DNA of 21,172 nt from Holophaga sp. Lineage in GTDB: Bacteria > Acidobacteriota > Holophagae > Holophagales > Holophagaceae. Each line of letters starts with the position of its first letter. Within the stretch, counting starts at the first letter, position 1. This document shows, piece by piece, positions 9,515-15,989 of the stretch. The stretch covers positions 1 to 21,172 of the forward strand of contig JADKBC010000045.1 of assembly GCA_016715205.1 (NCBI GenBank), given 5' to 3'. The notes below the pieces were generated by a model. The model had not been told where the DNA came from. It made no database searches and worked only from the letters and a program-made list of their open reading frames with translations. Made by a program: the position numbers and the translations under genes.

Positions 9515-10186
9515 ATGAAAGTGTTTATTGTCTATTGGCATCCTGAACCCCAAAGTTTCAATCACGCCATGTTTTCCAAAGCCCATCAAACGTTCAGCGA
9601 AATGGGCGCGGAGGTGAAAACCTCCGATCTATACGCGCTGCAATTTAATCCGGTCTCCAGCCGGGAGAATTTTCAGACAGTCAAAGACCCGGCGTATTTC
9701 AAAGTACAGCTTGAAGAAATGTATGCCACCGAACAGCAGGGTTTTGTCGCTGAAATTGAAGTGGAAATGCAAAAGCTTGCGTGGTGTGATTTGATGGTCT
9801 GGCAATTTCCGCTGTGGTGGTTTGGTCTGCCGGCGGTTTTTTTCAAGGGCTGGGTTGACCGTGTGTTTGCCATGGGCCGCGCCTATGGCGGCGGTAAGAT
9901 TTACGACAAAGGGGTTTTCCGGGGAAAGCGGGCCTTGCTTTCGCTGACAACGGGTGGATCGGAAGCGGCCTTTCAGCCAGATGGGTTCAACGGGGATATT
10001 ACGGCTGTCTTGCGGCCCATCCAGCGCGGCATGCTGCAGTTTGTTGGTTTTGATGTTTTAGAGCCGCAGATTGTGTATGGCCCGGTGCGGATGACGAAGG
10101 AACAACGTGAGGGCGAACTTGAGAAATACGCAGAGCGGCTCAAGCATATTCAGAACGAGATGCCGATTGACGTCGGTCGTTATTGA
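9515..10186 (+). CDS. NAD(P)H-dependent quinone/flavodoxin-fold oxidoreductase
   Basis: An intact 223-residue cytoplasmic protein of the NAD(P)H dehydrogenase (quinone) family, which transfers two electrons from NAD(P)H through bound FMN or FAD to quinones or similar acceptors. Seen in the sequence: the N-terminal strand MKVFIVYWHPEP with SFNHAMF, the hallmark QFPLWWFGLPAVFFKGWVDR near residues 92-111, a glycine-rich AYGGGKIYDKG, and LSLTTGGSE. Length is normal for the family. AAGGA lies about 9 bases before the ATG. It sits in the accessory run between two hairpins, which suggests a detoxification role, but the substrate cannot be read from sequence. Confidence 0.9.
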   Translation: MKVFIVYWHPEPQSFNHAMFSKAHQTFSEMGAEVKTSDLYALQFNPVSSRENFQTVKDPAYFKVQLEEMYATEQQGFVAEIEVEMQKLAWCDLMVWQFPLWWFGLPAVFFKGWVDRVFAMGRAYGGGKIYDKGVFRGKRALLSLTTGGSEAAFQPDGFNGDITAVLRPIQRGMLQFVGFDVLEPQIVYGPVRMTKEQREGELEKYAERLKHIQNEMPIDVGRY

Positions 10187-10327
10187 TTTTCAGGCCGCTG
10201 ATATCAACAGTAAACATATTTTCAAAGGAGTTTCCTGACGAAGGTCGAAAAGCCAGTCATTTGGCAAATGGGAAAAGAAATCTAAGGAGCGTCGCGCAAA
10301 AACATTGAGCGGACTCTGGGAGCCGGT

Positions 10328-10497
10328 ATGAGCGGCCTTCGGAGGAGACGTCCTCATCAGGCTCTTCGCGGGGATCTCAGTCCTCTAAAGCGCCCGGACT
10401 GGGTCGGCGTTGGTGCGCATTAGGCATTGCCTTGGGCACTGCGTTTGGTGCGGCAGTAGATGTTATGGCGCATGTGCGGTACAAGAACGGCAAATAG
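10328..10497 (+). CDS. Possible small glycine-zipper protein (frameshifted)
   Basis: From the ATG at 10328 (GGGAG 6 bases upstream) the frame reads to KRPDWVGVG and stops at 10422. A shift of one base near 10416 continues as ALGIALGTAFGAAVDVM and ends at a TAG at 10495-10497. The GxxxG spacing and the DW motif ahead of it recall small membrane proteins with glycine zippers. The first 20 residues are Arg-rich and may not be real, so the true start is uncertain. About 56 residues; function unknown. The 140 bases before it hold nothing I can name. Confidence 0.35.
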
Positions 10498-10539
10498 CCT
10501 TGTTGACCGACGATCTGTGGGAACTGCCGTGAAAGTACC

Positions 10540-10588
10540 CATATTTGGGGTGTGAAAGCGGCGACGCCGCTTTCATACCCCAAATATG
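10540..10588. repeat. Intergenic hairpin D, GGC-gac-GCC apex
   Basis: CATATTTGGGGTGTGAAAGC followed by GGC pairs with GCC and GCTTTCATACCCCAAATATG around GAC. This is a 23 bp stem with a single mismatch. It ends 32 bases before the serine hydrolase ATG. It has the same apex plan as hairpins A-C but a different stem sequence and no AGAG/CTCT base. Confidence 0.75.
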
Positions 10589-10619
10589 ATCTTCGACGCT
10601 TGAATTCAGGAGATAATTT

Positions 10620-11831
10620 ATGGTAGACGAACCAATCACGGCTGCGATCAGCGAAATTGTCAATGCAGGTGGTCTCGCCGGCGCAGCGACGCTGATCTGG
10701 CAAGACGGAAAGTAATCCAGGCTGCCGGTGTCGGCTGGCGGGATATGGAACGCAAACTGCCCATTGAGATGAATACCTTGTTCCGGATCGCCTCGATGAC
10801 CAAAGCCGATTACATCCACGGCGGCCCTGATGTTATTGGATGAAGGCCGGTTCGCCTTGAGTGATCCGATTACACGCTGGGCGCCAGAGTTTGCGCAGAT
10901 GCGGGTCATGCGCTCGGCTTCTGGCCCGCTCGATCAGACAGAACCGGCGGCGCGGCCAATCACCTTCGAAGACTTGCTGACCCACCGTTCCGGTCTGACC
11001 TATGCAGACTGGCATTCTGGTCCGATTGTAAAGGCCTACAAAGAAGCATTGGGCGGCGATATCGACAGCCAAGTGCTCCCGGACGACTGGATTGCCCGGC
11101 TGGCTGCGCTGCCCCTGATTGACCAGCCGGGAGCGGCATTTCACTATGGTCACTCCACCGATCTTCTCGGCTTGCTGATCGCACGGATTGAAAATGCGCC
11201 CCTGGGCGACGTGCTCAAACGCCGGATCTTCGACCCGCTTGGGATGAATGACACCGGCTTTACTGTTCCAGCTGAGAAGCGGCAGCGGCAGGCTGCGGCG
11301 TACGGATTTGACGCTGCGGGTCAGCTCTGCAAGCGTCTGGCGGGGCCGGGCAACTCGTTTCTGCCTGAGCGGCCTGCAGGGATGAAGTATGTCTCGGGGG
11401 GACAGGGGCTGTGGTCGACCGCGGACGATTACCTGACTTTCGCCCGGATGTTCTTAAACGATGGCGTTGTGAATGGTGTCCGGTTATTAAAACCTGAGAC
11501 CTTCAAACGCATGGTGACCAACTGCCTGAGTGAGAAACAACTGGCACAGGCCGCGTGGATCCTCAACGCAGGTCATGGGTTCGGGCTAGGCGTGGCGGTG
11601 GTGATCGATCCCCTATTGGCGGGGCCGCAGCCCTGCGGCGGCGGGCTGGGGGCGGTTGGCTGGCCTGGCGCGTTCGGCGGCTGGTGGCGGGCCGATCCCA
11701 GCAACAATTCTGTGCTTATCTTCCTGGCGCACAATATGCTTGAGCTGGAGCAGCTCTTTGATGGGATCGGAATGGGCGCATTTGAGGCAGTTGCCCAATT
11801 TCAGGCCCAGGCTGCCGGTTTGCTGCGCTGA
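10620..11831 (+). CDS. Beta-lactamase-fold serine hydrolase (frameshifted)
   Basis: Rebuilt length is about 403 residues, the size of class C-like esterase/beta-lactamase family proteins. The catalytic Ser-x-x-Lys is SMTK near residue 59 (IASMTKPIT), the Tyr motif is FHYGHS near 175 (Y-x-H in place of Y-x-N), and the third motif is probably VGWPGAFGG near 345. No signal peptide, so it is probably a cytoplasmic esterase or peptidase rather than a drug-inactivating lactamase. AGGAG lies about 8 bases before the ATG. A missing base near 10710 creates an early stop, and an extra G at about 10805 restores the original frame. It is followed 16 bases later by the P-loop gene, so the two are probably co-transcribed. 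Confidence 0.8.
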
Positions 11832-11847
11832 AAACCGGCGCCATTCA

Positions 11848-12400
11848 ATGAACAAGATTATCTTCATCACGGGCATGGCTGGATCAGGTAAAAGCTCGGT
11901 TGGGCGATTGTTAGCCAGGCATTTTCCAAAATGCCTTTTCATTCAAGTGGATGAACTGCGTGAAAAGATGGTGAAAGGGTATGCAATACCGGAAGATGGT
12001 ATTTTTACGGCGAAGTGATGCAGCAGTTCCAGTTGGCGCTCTACTGCGATCTATATGGCGCGCTTATATGCCGGTCAGGGGTGTGGATGTGGTCATTGAT
12101 GACGTCTGTGCGCCCCCCAATTTTGTGGAGCAGTATGCGCCGCTTTTTGAAATCCCAGAAGTTCAGCGTGTGTTGTTATACCCAAAAGCCGCCATTGTGA
12201 TCGAGCGGATCAAAAAACGAGGTGGCCCTATGGAGCATATTCCTTATGTGCCTGTGGTTTACGGCTACCTTGAATCGATGTCGAAAGACGGCTGGATTGT
12301 TTTGGACTCGAGCGATTGGACAATTGAGCAGACCGTCAACCAGATTCTATTCAAGATGGCTGCGCTCGGGGGCAGCGCTCAAAGTCAGCCGCCTGGCTGA
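11848..12400 (+). CDS. P-loop kinase/AAA-type NTPase (frameshifted)
   Basis: Rebuilt length is about 185 residues. It starts MNKIIFITGMAGSGKSS, a Walker A motif at residues 9-16, followed by LFIQVDELREK, and later VDVVIDDVCAPPNF, a likely Walker B region. This layout fits small P-loop kinases (zeta-toxin, chloramphenicol phosphotransferase or shikimate kinase-like); the phosphate acceptor is unknown. The frame breaks near 12016, 12041 and 12080, each consistent with one missing base. No antitoxin-like partner precedes it, so a toxin role is not supported. Lies 16 bases after the serine hydrolase and ends just before an intrinsic terminator. Confidence 0.75.
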
Positions 12401-12409
12401 CCTTTTGAA

Positions 12410-12586
12410 CCCGGTTGGCAATTTTGTTGCATCGCCGTTATAACAAGGGTCGCCCTGTTTGGTCAAACCGGGCGACCCTATCTTTTTTGGCCGCGCCAAT
12501 TTTCAAGCCAGGCGGGCTCGCCCCTACCTTCGATGCCATTGTTATTTCATTGTCAAGTGACGCCTTTTGCGTCATGTACGAATCTC
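12410..12586. repeat. Dispersed repeat R, intact copy
   Basis: A non-coding repeat beginning CCCGGTTGGCA, then GCATCGCC, an intrinsic terminator hairpin, GGCGGGCTCGCCCCTACC, and ending GTCATGTACGAATCTC. The other copy is split: its left end at 14159-14185 and its right end at 15789-15942, with an insertion sequence between. The 155 bp right part is nearly identical in both copies, differing at a small hairpin loop (TGACGC-cttttg-versus ctgg). It fills the gap between the kinase gene and the GAF-HD-GYP promoter. Confidence 0.85.
12447..12488 (+). terminator. Intrinsic terminator inside repeat R
   Basis: GGGTCGCCC pairs with GGGCGACCC, the inner loop pairs GTTTG with CAAAC, and TATCTTTTTT follows. 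This is a textbook rho-independent terminator on the plus strand, 47 bases after the kinase stop codon, and should end the accessory-gene transcript. Confidence 0.85.
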
Positions 12587-12637
12587 AAAAGGACGGATCA
12601 TTTCTTGTTAAAACCCTGAGAGACAGGCCGTTTTCGA

Positions 12638-12666
12638 TTGACCAAAATTCAAAGCCTGTATATACT
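12638..12666 (+). promoter_or_regulatory. Sigma70-type promoter for the GAF-HD-GYP gene
   Basis: TTGACC (12638-12643) and TATACT (12661-12666) are separated by exactly 17 bp. The predicted transcript starts near 12673, only about 10 bases before the ATG at 12684. No Shine-Dalgarno sequence is visible, so translation may begin on a very short leader. Confidence 0.7.
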
Positions 12667-12683
12667 TAGAGTATAACGTCATA

Positions 12684-13822
12684 ATGAGGGTCAATGTGGA
12701 ACGCACCGAAATTACCAACTACGATGATTTACCCACCCGCATCCCCGCCAAGGAATTGTCGACGCTGTTAAAGGTCAGCAGTTCCCTGGCCTCTACGATG
12801 GATTTAAACCAGGTTTTGCAGATCGCCATTGAGAACTCGACCAGCATCCTCGGCCTGGAAACCGGCGCCATTTACACCATTGAGAACAGGGAGCTGTATT
12901 TGGGGGCAACAACCCCGCCCCTGCCGCCCTACTTCCCGGATGAGCTGCGGCTGGCGAAGCTGTGTGACCATCCCCACCTGAACAGGACGGTCAGCCAGAA
13001 AAAACCGGTTTATCTCGAAGATGCCCGGGTGGCTGACCTTTCGCCCGCCGAAAAAATTATTGTCGACACCCGCCAGCTGATCTCGATTCTCTATTTCCCG
13101 CTGCTGCTGAAGGAAGAAGTGATCGGCGCATTCATCGTTGGCACAACCAATGAAATTCGGGGTTCACTTCCAGCGAGATTGACCTGTGCTATATTCTTTC
13201 CTACCAGGTAGCGCTGGCAATTGCCAATGCGCTGCTGTATAAAAAAGCCCAGCACTCAATCGCCGAACTGAGCCGGGCCTATGACTCGACCCTGGAAGGC
13301 TGGTCGCAGGTGCTGGATATGCGCGACCATCACCGAAGAACACACCCTGCGGGTGGTGGATCTCACGGTCGCCCTGGCCAGCCGGATGGGCGTCCCCGAC
13401 GCGGAACTGGGGCACGTCCGGAGAGGGGCGCTCTTGCATGATATCGGCAAGATGGCGATCCCGGATGCGATCCTGCAAAAGCCGGATGTGCTTACTGAAG
13501 CCGAGAAGAAAATCATGCAAACCCACCCGGGAAAAGCCTATCAGATTCTGGCCCGGATTGATTATCTCACCGCTGCCCTGGATATCCCCAATTGTCATCA
13601 TGAAAAATGGGATGGCACCGGCTATCCGCACAAACTGGCCGGAGAGGCGATCCCACTGAACGCCCGAATTTTCGCCGTGATCGACGTCTACGACGCCCTG
13701 ACCTCAAACCGGCCTTACCGCAGCGCCTGGCCCAAACAAGAAGCGCTGGACTATATCCGGGCGCAGTCGGCAAACACTTCGACCCGGCGGTAGTAATGGC
13801 GTTTCTGGAAATGATCATTTAA
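12684..13822 (+). CDS. GAF-HD-GYP c-di-GMP phosphodiesterase (frameshifted)
   Basis: Rebuilt length is about 379 residues, cytoplasmic. A single GAF domain (about 25-170) precedes an HD-GYP domain (about 195-378); there is no receiver domain. The HD-GYP signature is complete: TEEHTLRV, LLHDIGKMAIPD near residue 251, HPGKAYQ, HHEKWDGTGYP near 304, and the final helix FDPAVVMAFLEMI. It should degrade cyclic di-GMP in response to a ligand bound by the GAF domain. Frame breaks lie near 13158, 13325 and 13775. The HD-GYP part resembles that of the gene at 5901-7996 closely enough in motifs to be a relative, but the two have different sensory modules. Confidence 0.88.
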
Positions 13823-13887
13823 ACATAAAGCACCCCTGAATTAATTTTTCGGGCTGCTTTATACACAACTAAATTCGACCTATCACT

Positions 13888-13922
13888 GGGGTTGTACTCA
13901 ACCCAGGGTTGAGTACAACCCC
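13888..13922. repeat. Hairpin GGGGTTGTACTCAAC
   Basis: GGGGTTGTACTCAAC pairs perfectly with GTTGAGTACAACCCC over 15 bp around a 5-base loop CCAGG. First of the chain. Confidence 0.8.
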
Positions 13923-13923
13923 G

Positions 13924-13949
13924 CCCTCTTTCCTGGCCAGGAAAGAGGG
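13924..13949. repeat. 26 bp perfect palindrome
   Basis: CCCTCTTTCCTGG and CCAGGAAAGAGGG are exact reverse complements with no spacer, centred on TGGCCA. It lies one base after the preceding hairpin. Confidence 0.85.
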
Positions 13950-13959
13950 GAGAAATTTT

Positions 13960-14010
13960 CAAAGAGAGGTACTTTGGACGTGCTTTGCACGTCCAAAGTA
14001 CCTCTCTTTG
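13960..14010. repeat. AGAGAGGT hairpin, copy 2 (24 bp perfect stem)
   Basis: CAAAGAGAGGTACTTTGG plus ACGTGC pairs perfectly with the opposite arm around a TTT loop. It is the second copy of the hairpin at 5747-5794: the stem differs at two base pairs, each changed on both arms. Confidence 0.85.
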
Positions 14011-14024
14011 ATTTTTGCCCCCTT

Positions 14025-14048
14025 CCCGGCGGTGAGTACACCGCCGGG
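14025..14048. repeat. Hairpin CCCGGCGGTG-AGTA-CACCGCCGGG
   Basis: A 10 bp perfect GC-rich stem with a 4-base loop. It overlaps the start of the composite repeat at 14031-14104 and takes the place of the CCCCCTT palindrome found after hairpin copy 1. Confidence 0.75.
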
Positions 14049-14104
14049 TGTGGCAATCTCGGTTGTGGTAAGGCTGAGATTGCCACGTCGGGTGAGTACA
14101 CGCC
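14031..14104. repeat. GGTGAGTACACC / GATTGCCACG composite repeat, copy 2
   Basis: GGTGAGTACACC, then GTGGCAATCTC pairing with GAGATTGCCAC across a 13-base loop, then GTCGGGTGAGTACACGCC. It matches the arrangement at 8170-8237. Confidence 0.6.
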
Positions 14105-14158
14105 GGTGGGTACACCGCGCTACTAATAACATGAATTTCTAGCCGATGTAGGGGCGAG

Positions 14159-14185
14159 CCCGGTTGGCATTTTTAATGCATCGCC
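14159..14185. repeat. Dispersed repeat R, left fragment of the split copy
   Basis: CCCGGTTGGCATTTTTAATG followed by CATCGCC matches the start of the intact copy at 12410-12436 with a few changes in the T/A-rich middle. The sequence then switches to the insertion sequence. Confidence 0.7.
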
Positions 14186-14249
14186 CTCTGTGACTATAAT
14201 AGTGAGACAGACTACCCCAATAATTTAGTAGAGGGCGTAGGAGAAAAAT

Positions 14250-14660
14250 ATGTCACAAACCGAGACGAGCAAGCCAGCCGGAGAAGGAACCAGCACAGAG
14301 GTGGTGGTCAAAGCAAAGCGGCGGCAATATACAGCTGATTACAAATTACGAATATTGGGTGAAGCAGAAGCCTGCAAAGTGTCCGGTGAAATAGGGGCAC
14401 TGCTGCGGCGAGAAGGACTATATTCGTCACTTTTAGGAAAATGGCGAGAACAACGAAATATGGGCAGCCTGAAAGGCACGTCAGAGCATCGTTGCGGGCC
14501 GAAAGTAGACGAGCAGGTAGTTGAGCTGGAGCGTTTGCAAAGAGAACAAACGGCTGCAGGCGAAGTTGAACCGGGCGGAGCTAATTATGGATGTCAAAAA
14601 AAAGTTGCGCAGATGCTTGGCGCAACGCTGGCGGACCACAACCTGGACGAGGAAGCGTGA
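14250..14660 (+). CDS. IS3-family transposase OrfA (DNA-binding, locally out of frame)
   Basis: 136 residues as read. The N-terminal half has the HTH_Tnp_1 pattern: RRQYTADYKLRILGEAEACK, then a recognition region LLRREGLYSSLLGKWREQR. The expected leucine-zipper segment appears in another frame between about 14535 and 14597 (KENKRLQAKLNRAELIMDV), and the family C-terminus KKVAQMLGATL returns in the annotated frame. Two compensating indels, near 14540 and in the A run at 14597-14604, explain this. AGGAG precedes the ATG. It overlaps orfB by one base (stop and start share an A). Confidence 0.85.
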   Translation: MSQTETSKPAGEGTSTEVVVKAKRRQYTADYKLRILGEAEACKVSGEIGALLRREGLYSSLLGKWREQRNMGSLKGTSEHRCGPKVDEQVVELERLQREQTAAGEVEPGGANYGCQKKVAQMLGATLADHNLDEEA

Positions 14661-15658
14661 TGATATCTGCTGCCGAACAATTAGCGGAAACGATCGGAGT
14701 ACAGGCAGCCTGCGCAGCATTAGCTGTGTCACGCAGCAGTTTGTATCGAAATCAGAAACCCCGGCGGGAGAAATCCAAACCAAAGATCTCTGGGCGTGCC
14801 CTCAGTCAGGCAGAGAAAGCACAAGTGCTGGATGAACTCAATAGTGAGCGGTTTCAAGATCTATCACCCCGCGAGATTTATGCAACCTTGATCGATGAAG
14901 GCCGGTATCTGTGTTCGTGGCGGAGTATGTATCGCATTCTGGCCGAAAATCACGAAGTTTGCGAGCGCCGAAACCAGTTACGCCATCCAAATTATGTCAA
15001 ACCAGAGCTTTTGGCGACCGGTCCTAACCAATTATGGAGTTGGGACATCACCAAACTACTTGGTCCGGTCAAATGGACCTACTATTACCTCTACACGATC
15101 ATGGATGTCTTTAGTCGTTATGTGGTGGGTTGGATGATTGCAGAACGCGAATCTTCCACGCTTGCGCAAGCATTGATTTCGGAAACCTGTGCCAGGCAAG
15201 GTATTCAGCCGAACCAACTCACCATCCATGCCGATCGGGGCAGCTCGATGACATCGAAATCGGTGGCTTTGCTCATGGCCGATTTGGGCGTGACCAAATC
15301 ACATTCGCGTCCGCATGTTTCCAACGATAACCCTTACTCGGAAGCTCAGTTTAAAACCTTGAAGTACCAACCAGATTATCCTGTTCGTTTTGGCTGTCAG
15401 CCCGATGCGCGTGCCTGGGCAATTAAATTCTTCATCTGGTACAACCAGGAACACCACCACAGCGGACTTGCACTTCTGACCCCAGCGGAAGTCCATTACC
15501 ATCAATCAGACACCGTGCTTCAAAAGCGCCAGGAGGTTCTTCTAGCGGCTTACAAAATCCATCCGCAGCGTTTTGTGAAAGGTTCACCAATACCTGAACA
15601 ATTGCAAAAAGCTGTTTGGATCAATCCACCAAAACCGGCCGATATCCCGCCGTCGTAG
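14660..15658 (+). CDS. IS3-family transposase OrfB (DDE integrase)
   Basis: 332 residues, intact. It has the N-terminal HTH_21-like segment (REIYATLIDEGRYLCSWRSMYRIL) followed by the rve integrase core. The catalytic triad is visible: Asp129 (WSWDITKL), Asp192 (IHADRGSS) and Glu228 (NDNPYSEAQFKTLK), with the D-35-E spacing of the family. The ATG overlaps the OrfA stop (ATGA), which suggests translational coupling; a fused OrfAB by slippage at the upstream A8G run is an alternative. The element appears able to encode an active catalytic subunit if OrfA is intact. Confidence 0.93.
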   Translation: MISAAEQLAETIGVQAACAALAVSRSSLYRNQKPRREKSKPKISGRALSQAEKAQVLDELNSERFQDLSPREIYATLIDEGRYLCSWRSMYRILAENHEVCERRNQLRHPNYVKPELLATGPNQLWSWDITKLLGPVKWTYYYLYTIMDVFSRYVVGWMIAERESSTLAQALISETCARQGIQPNQLTIHADRGSSMTSKSVALLMADLGVTKSHSRPHVSNDNPYSEAQFKTLKYQPDYPVRFGCQPDARAWAIKFFIWYNQEHHHSGLALLTPAEVHYHQSDTVLQKRQEVLLAAYKIHPQRFVKGSPIPEQLQKAVWINPPKPADIPPS

Positions 15659-15659
15659 T

Positions 15660-15703
15660 GGCTGTGGGTAAGTGGGCAGTACGCTGTCCACTTACCCACA
15701 GCC
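15660..15703. terminator. Hairpin after transposase OrfB
   Basis: GGCTGTGGGTAAGTGG pairs perfectly with CCACTTACCCACAGCC over 16 bp around a 12-base loop, starting 2 bases after the OrfB stop. There is no T run after it. Within the insertion sequence it may end transcription or limit read-through. Confidence 0.6.
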
Positions 15704-15788
15704 TTCCCAGGGCAAAGATGCATAACGAATAATTACACATCTCCCCTAAACTATTAAAAAGTCTGTCTCATTTCATTGACACATTCCG

Positions 15789-15942
15789 TCGCCGTTATAA
15801 CAAGGGTCGCCCTGTTTGGTCAAACCGGGCGACCCTATCTTTTTTGGCCGCGCCAATTTTCAAGCCAGGCGGGCTCGCCCCTACCTTCGATGCCATTGTT
15901 ATTTCATTGTCAAGTGACGCCTGGGCGTCATGTACGAATCTC
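15789..15942. repeat. Dispersed repeat R, right fragment of the split copy
   Basis: Nearly identical to 12432-12586, at a constant offset of 3,357 bases until a single indel near its end. It includes the terminator hairpin and ends GTACGAATCTC, followed here by GCAATGAC. It separates the insertion sequence from the mannosidase stop. Confidence 0.85.
15804..15845 (+). terminator. Intrinsic terminator in the second copy of repeat R
   Basis: The same GGGTCGCCC...GGGCGACCC stem followed by TATCTTTTTT as at 12447-12488. On the plus strand it would stop read-through from the insertion sequence into the antisense of the mannosidase gene. Confidence 0.75.
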
Positions 15943-15989
15943 GCAATGACCTTGGAAAGTTATTTGGGGCACAGATGGGCGCTGCCCGG

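Larger units (their letters stand above)
13823..14188. other. Non-coding spacer packed with hairpins
   Basis: No gene is supported here. At least five separate inverted repeats follow each other between 13888 and 14104 and are listed individually. The right edge contains the left fragment of repeat R (14159-14185) preceded by GTAGGGGCGAGCC, which is the complement of a phrase inside the same repeat. Confidence 0.7.
14189..15783 (+). mobile_element. IS3-family insertion sequence
   Basis: About 1.6 kb carrying orfA and orfB in the IS3 arrangement. The ends are imperfect inverted repeats starting TGTG and sharing an exact core TGAGACAGACT (14203-14213 and complement 15760-15770). Flanking bases are CTC on the left and TTC on the right, so no exact target duplication is visible; a 5-base TCGCC occurs at 14181-14185 and again at 15789-15793 and may be the duplicated target if the ends lie a few bases further out. 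It sits inside a copy of repeat R. TATAAT at 14195-14200 within the left end is a candidate -10 for orfA. Confidence 0.85.

Noticed and set aside
8673..10588. Integron cassette array with attC sites
   Set aside because: The hairpins are nearly perfect with three-base loops and lack paired RYYYAAC/GTTRRRY core sites and extrahelical bases; no integrase is present.
10620..11831. Antibiotic-resistance beta-lactamase
   Set aside because: The SMTK motif fits the wider esterase/peptidase family, no signal peptide is present, and the Tyr and third motifs differ from class C enzymes.
11848..12400. Zeta-type toxin of a toxin-antitoxin pair
   Set aside because: A P-loop is present, but no small antitoxin gene precedes it; the upstream partner is a serine hydrolase.
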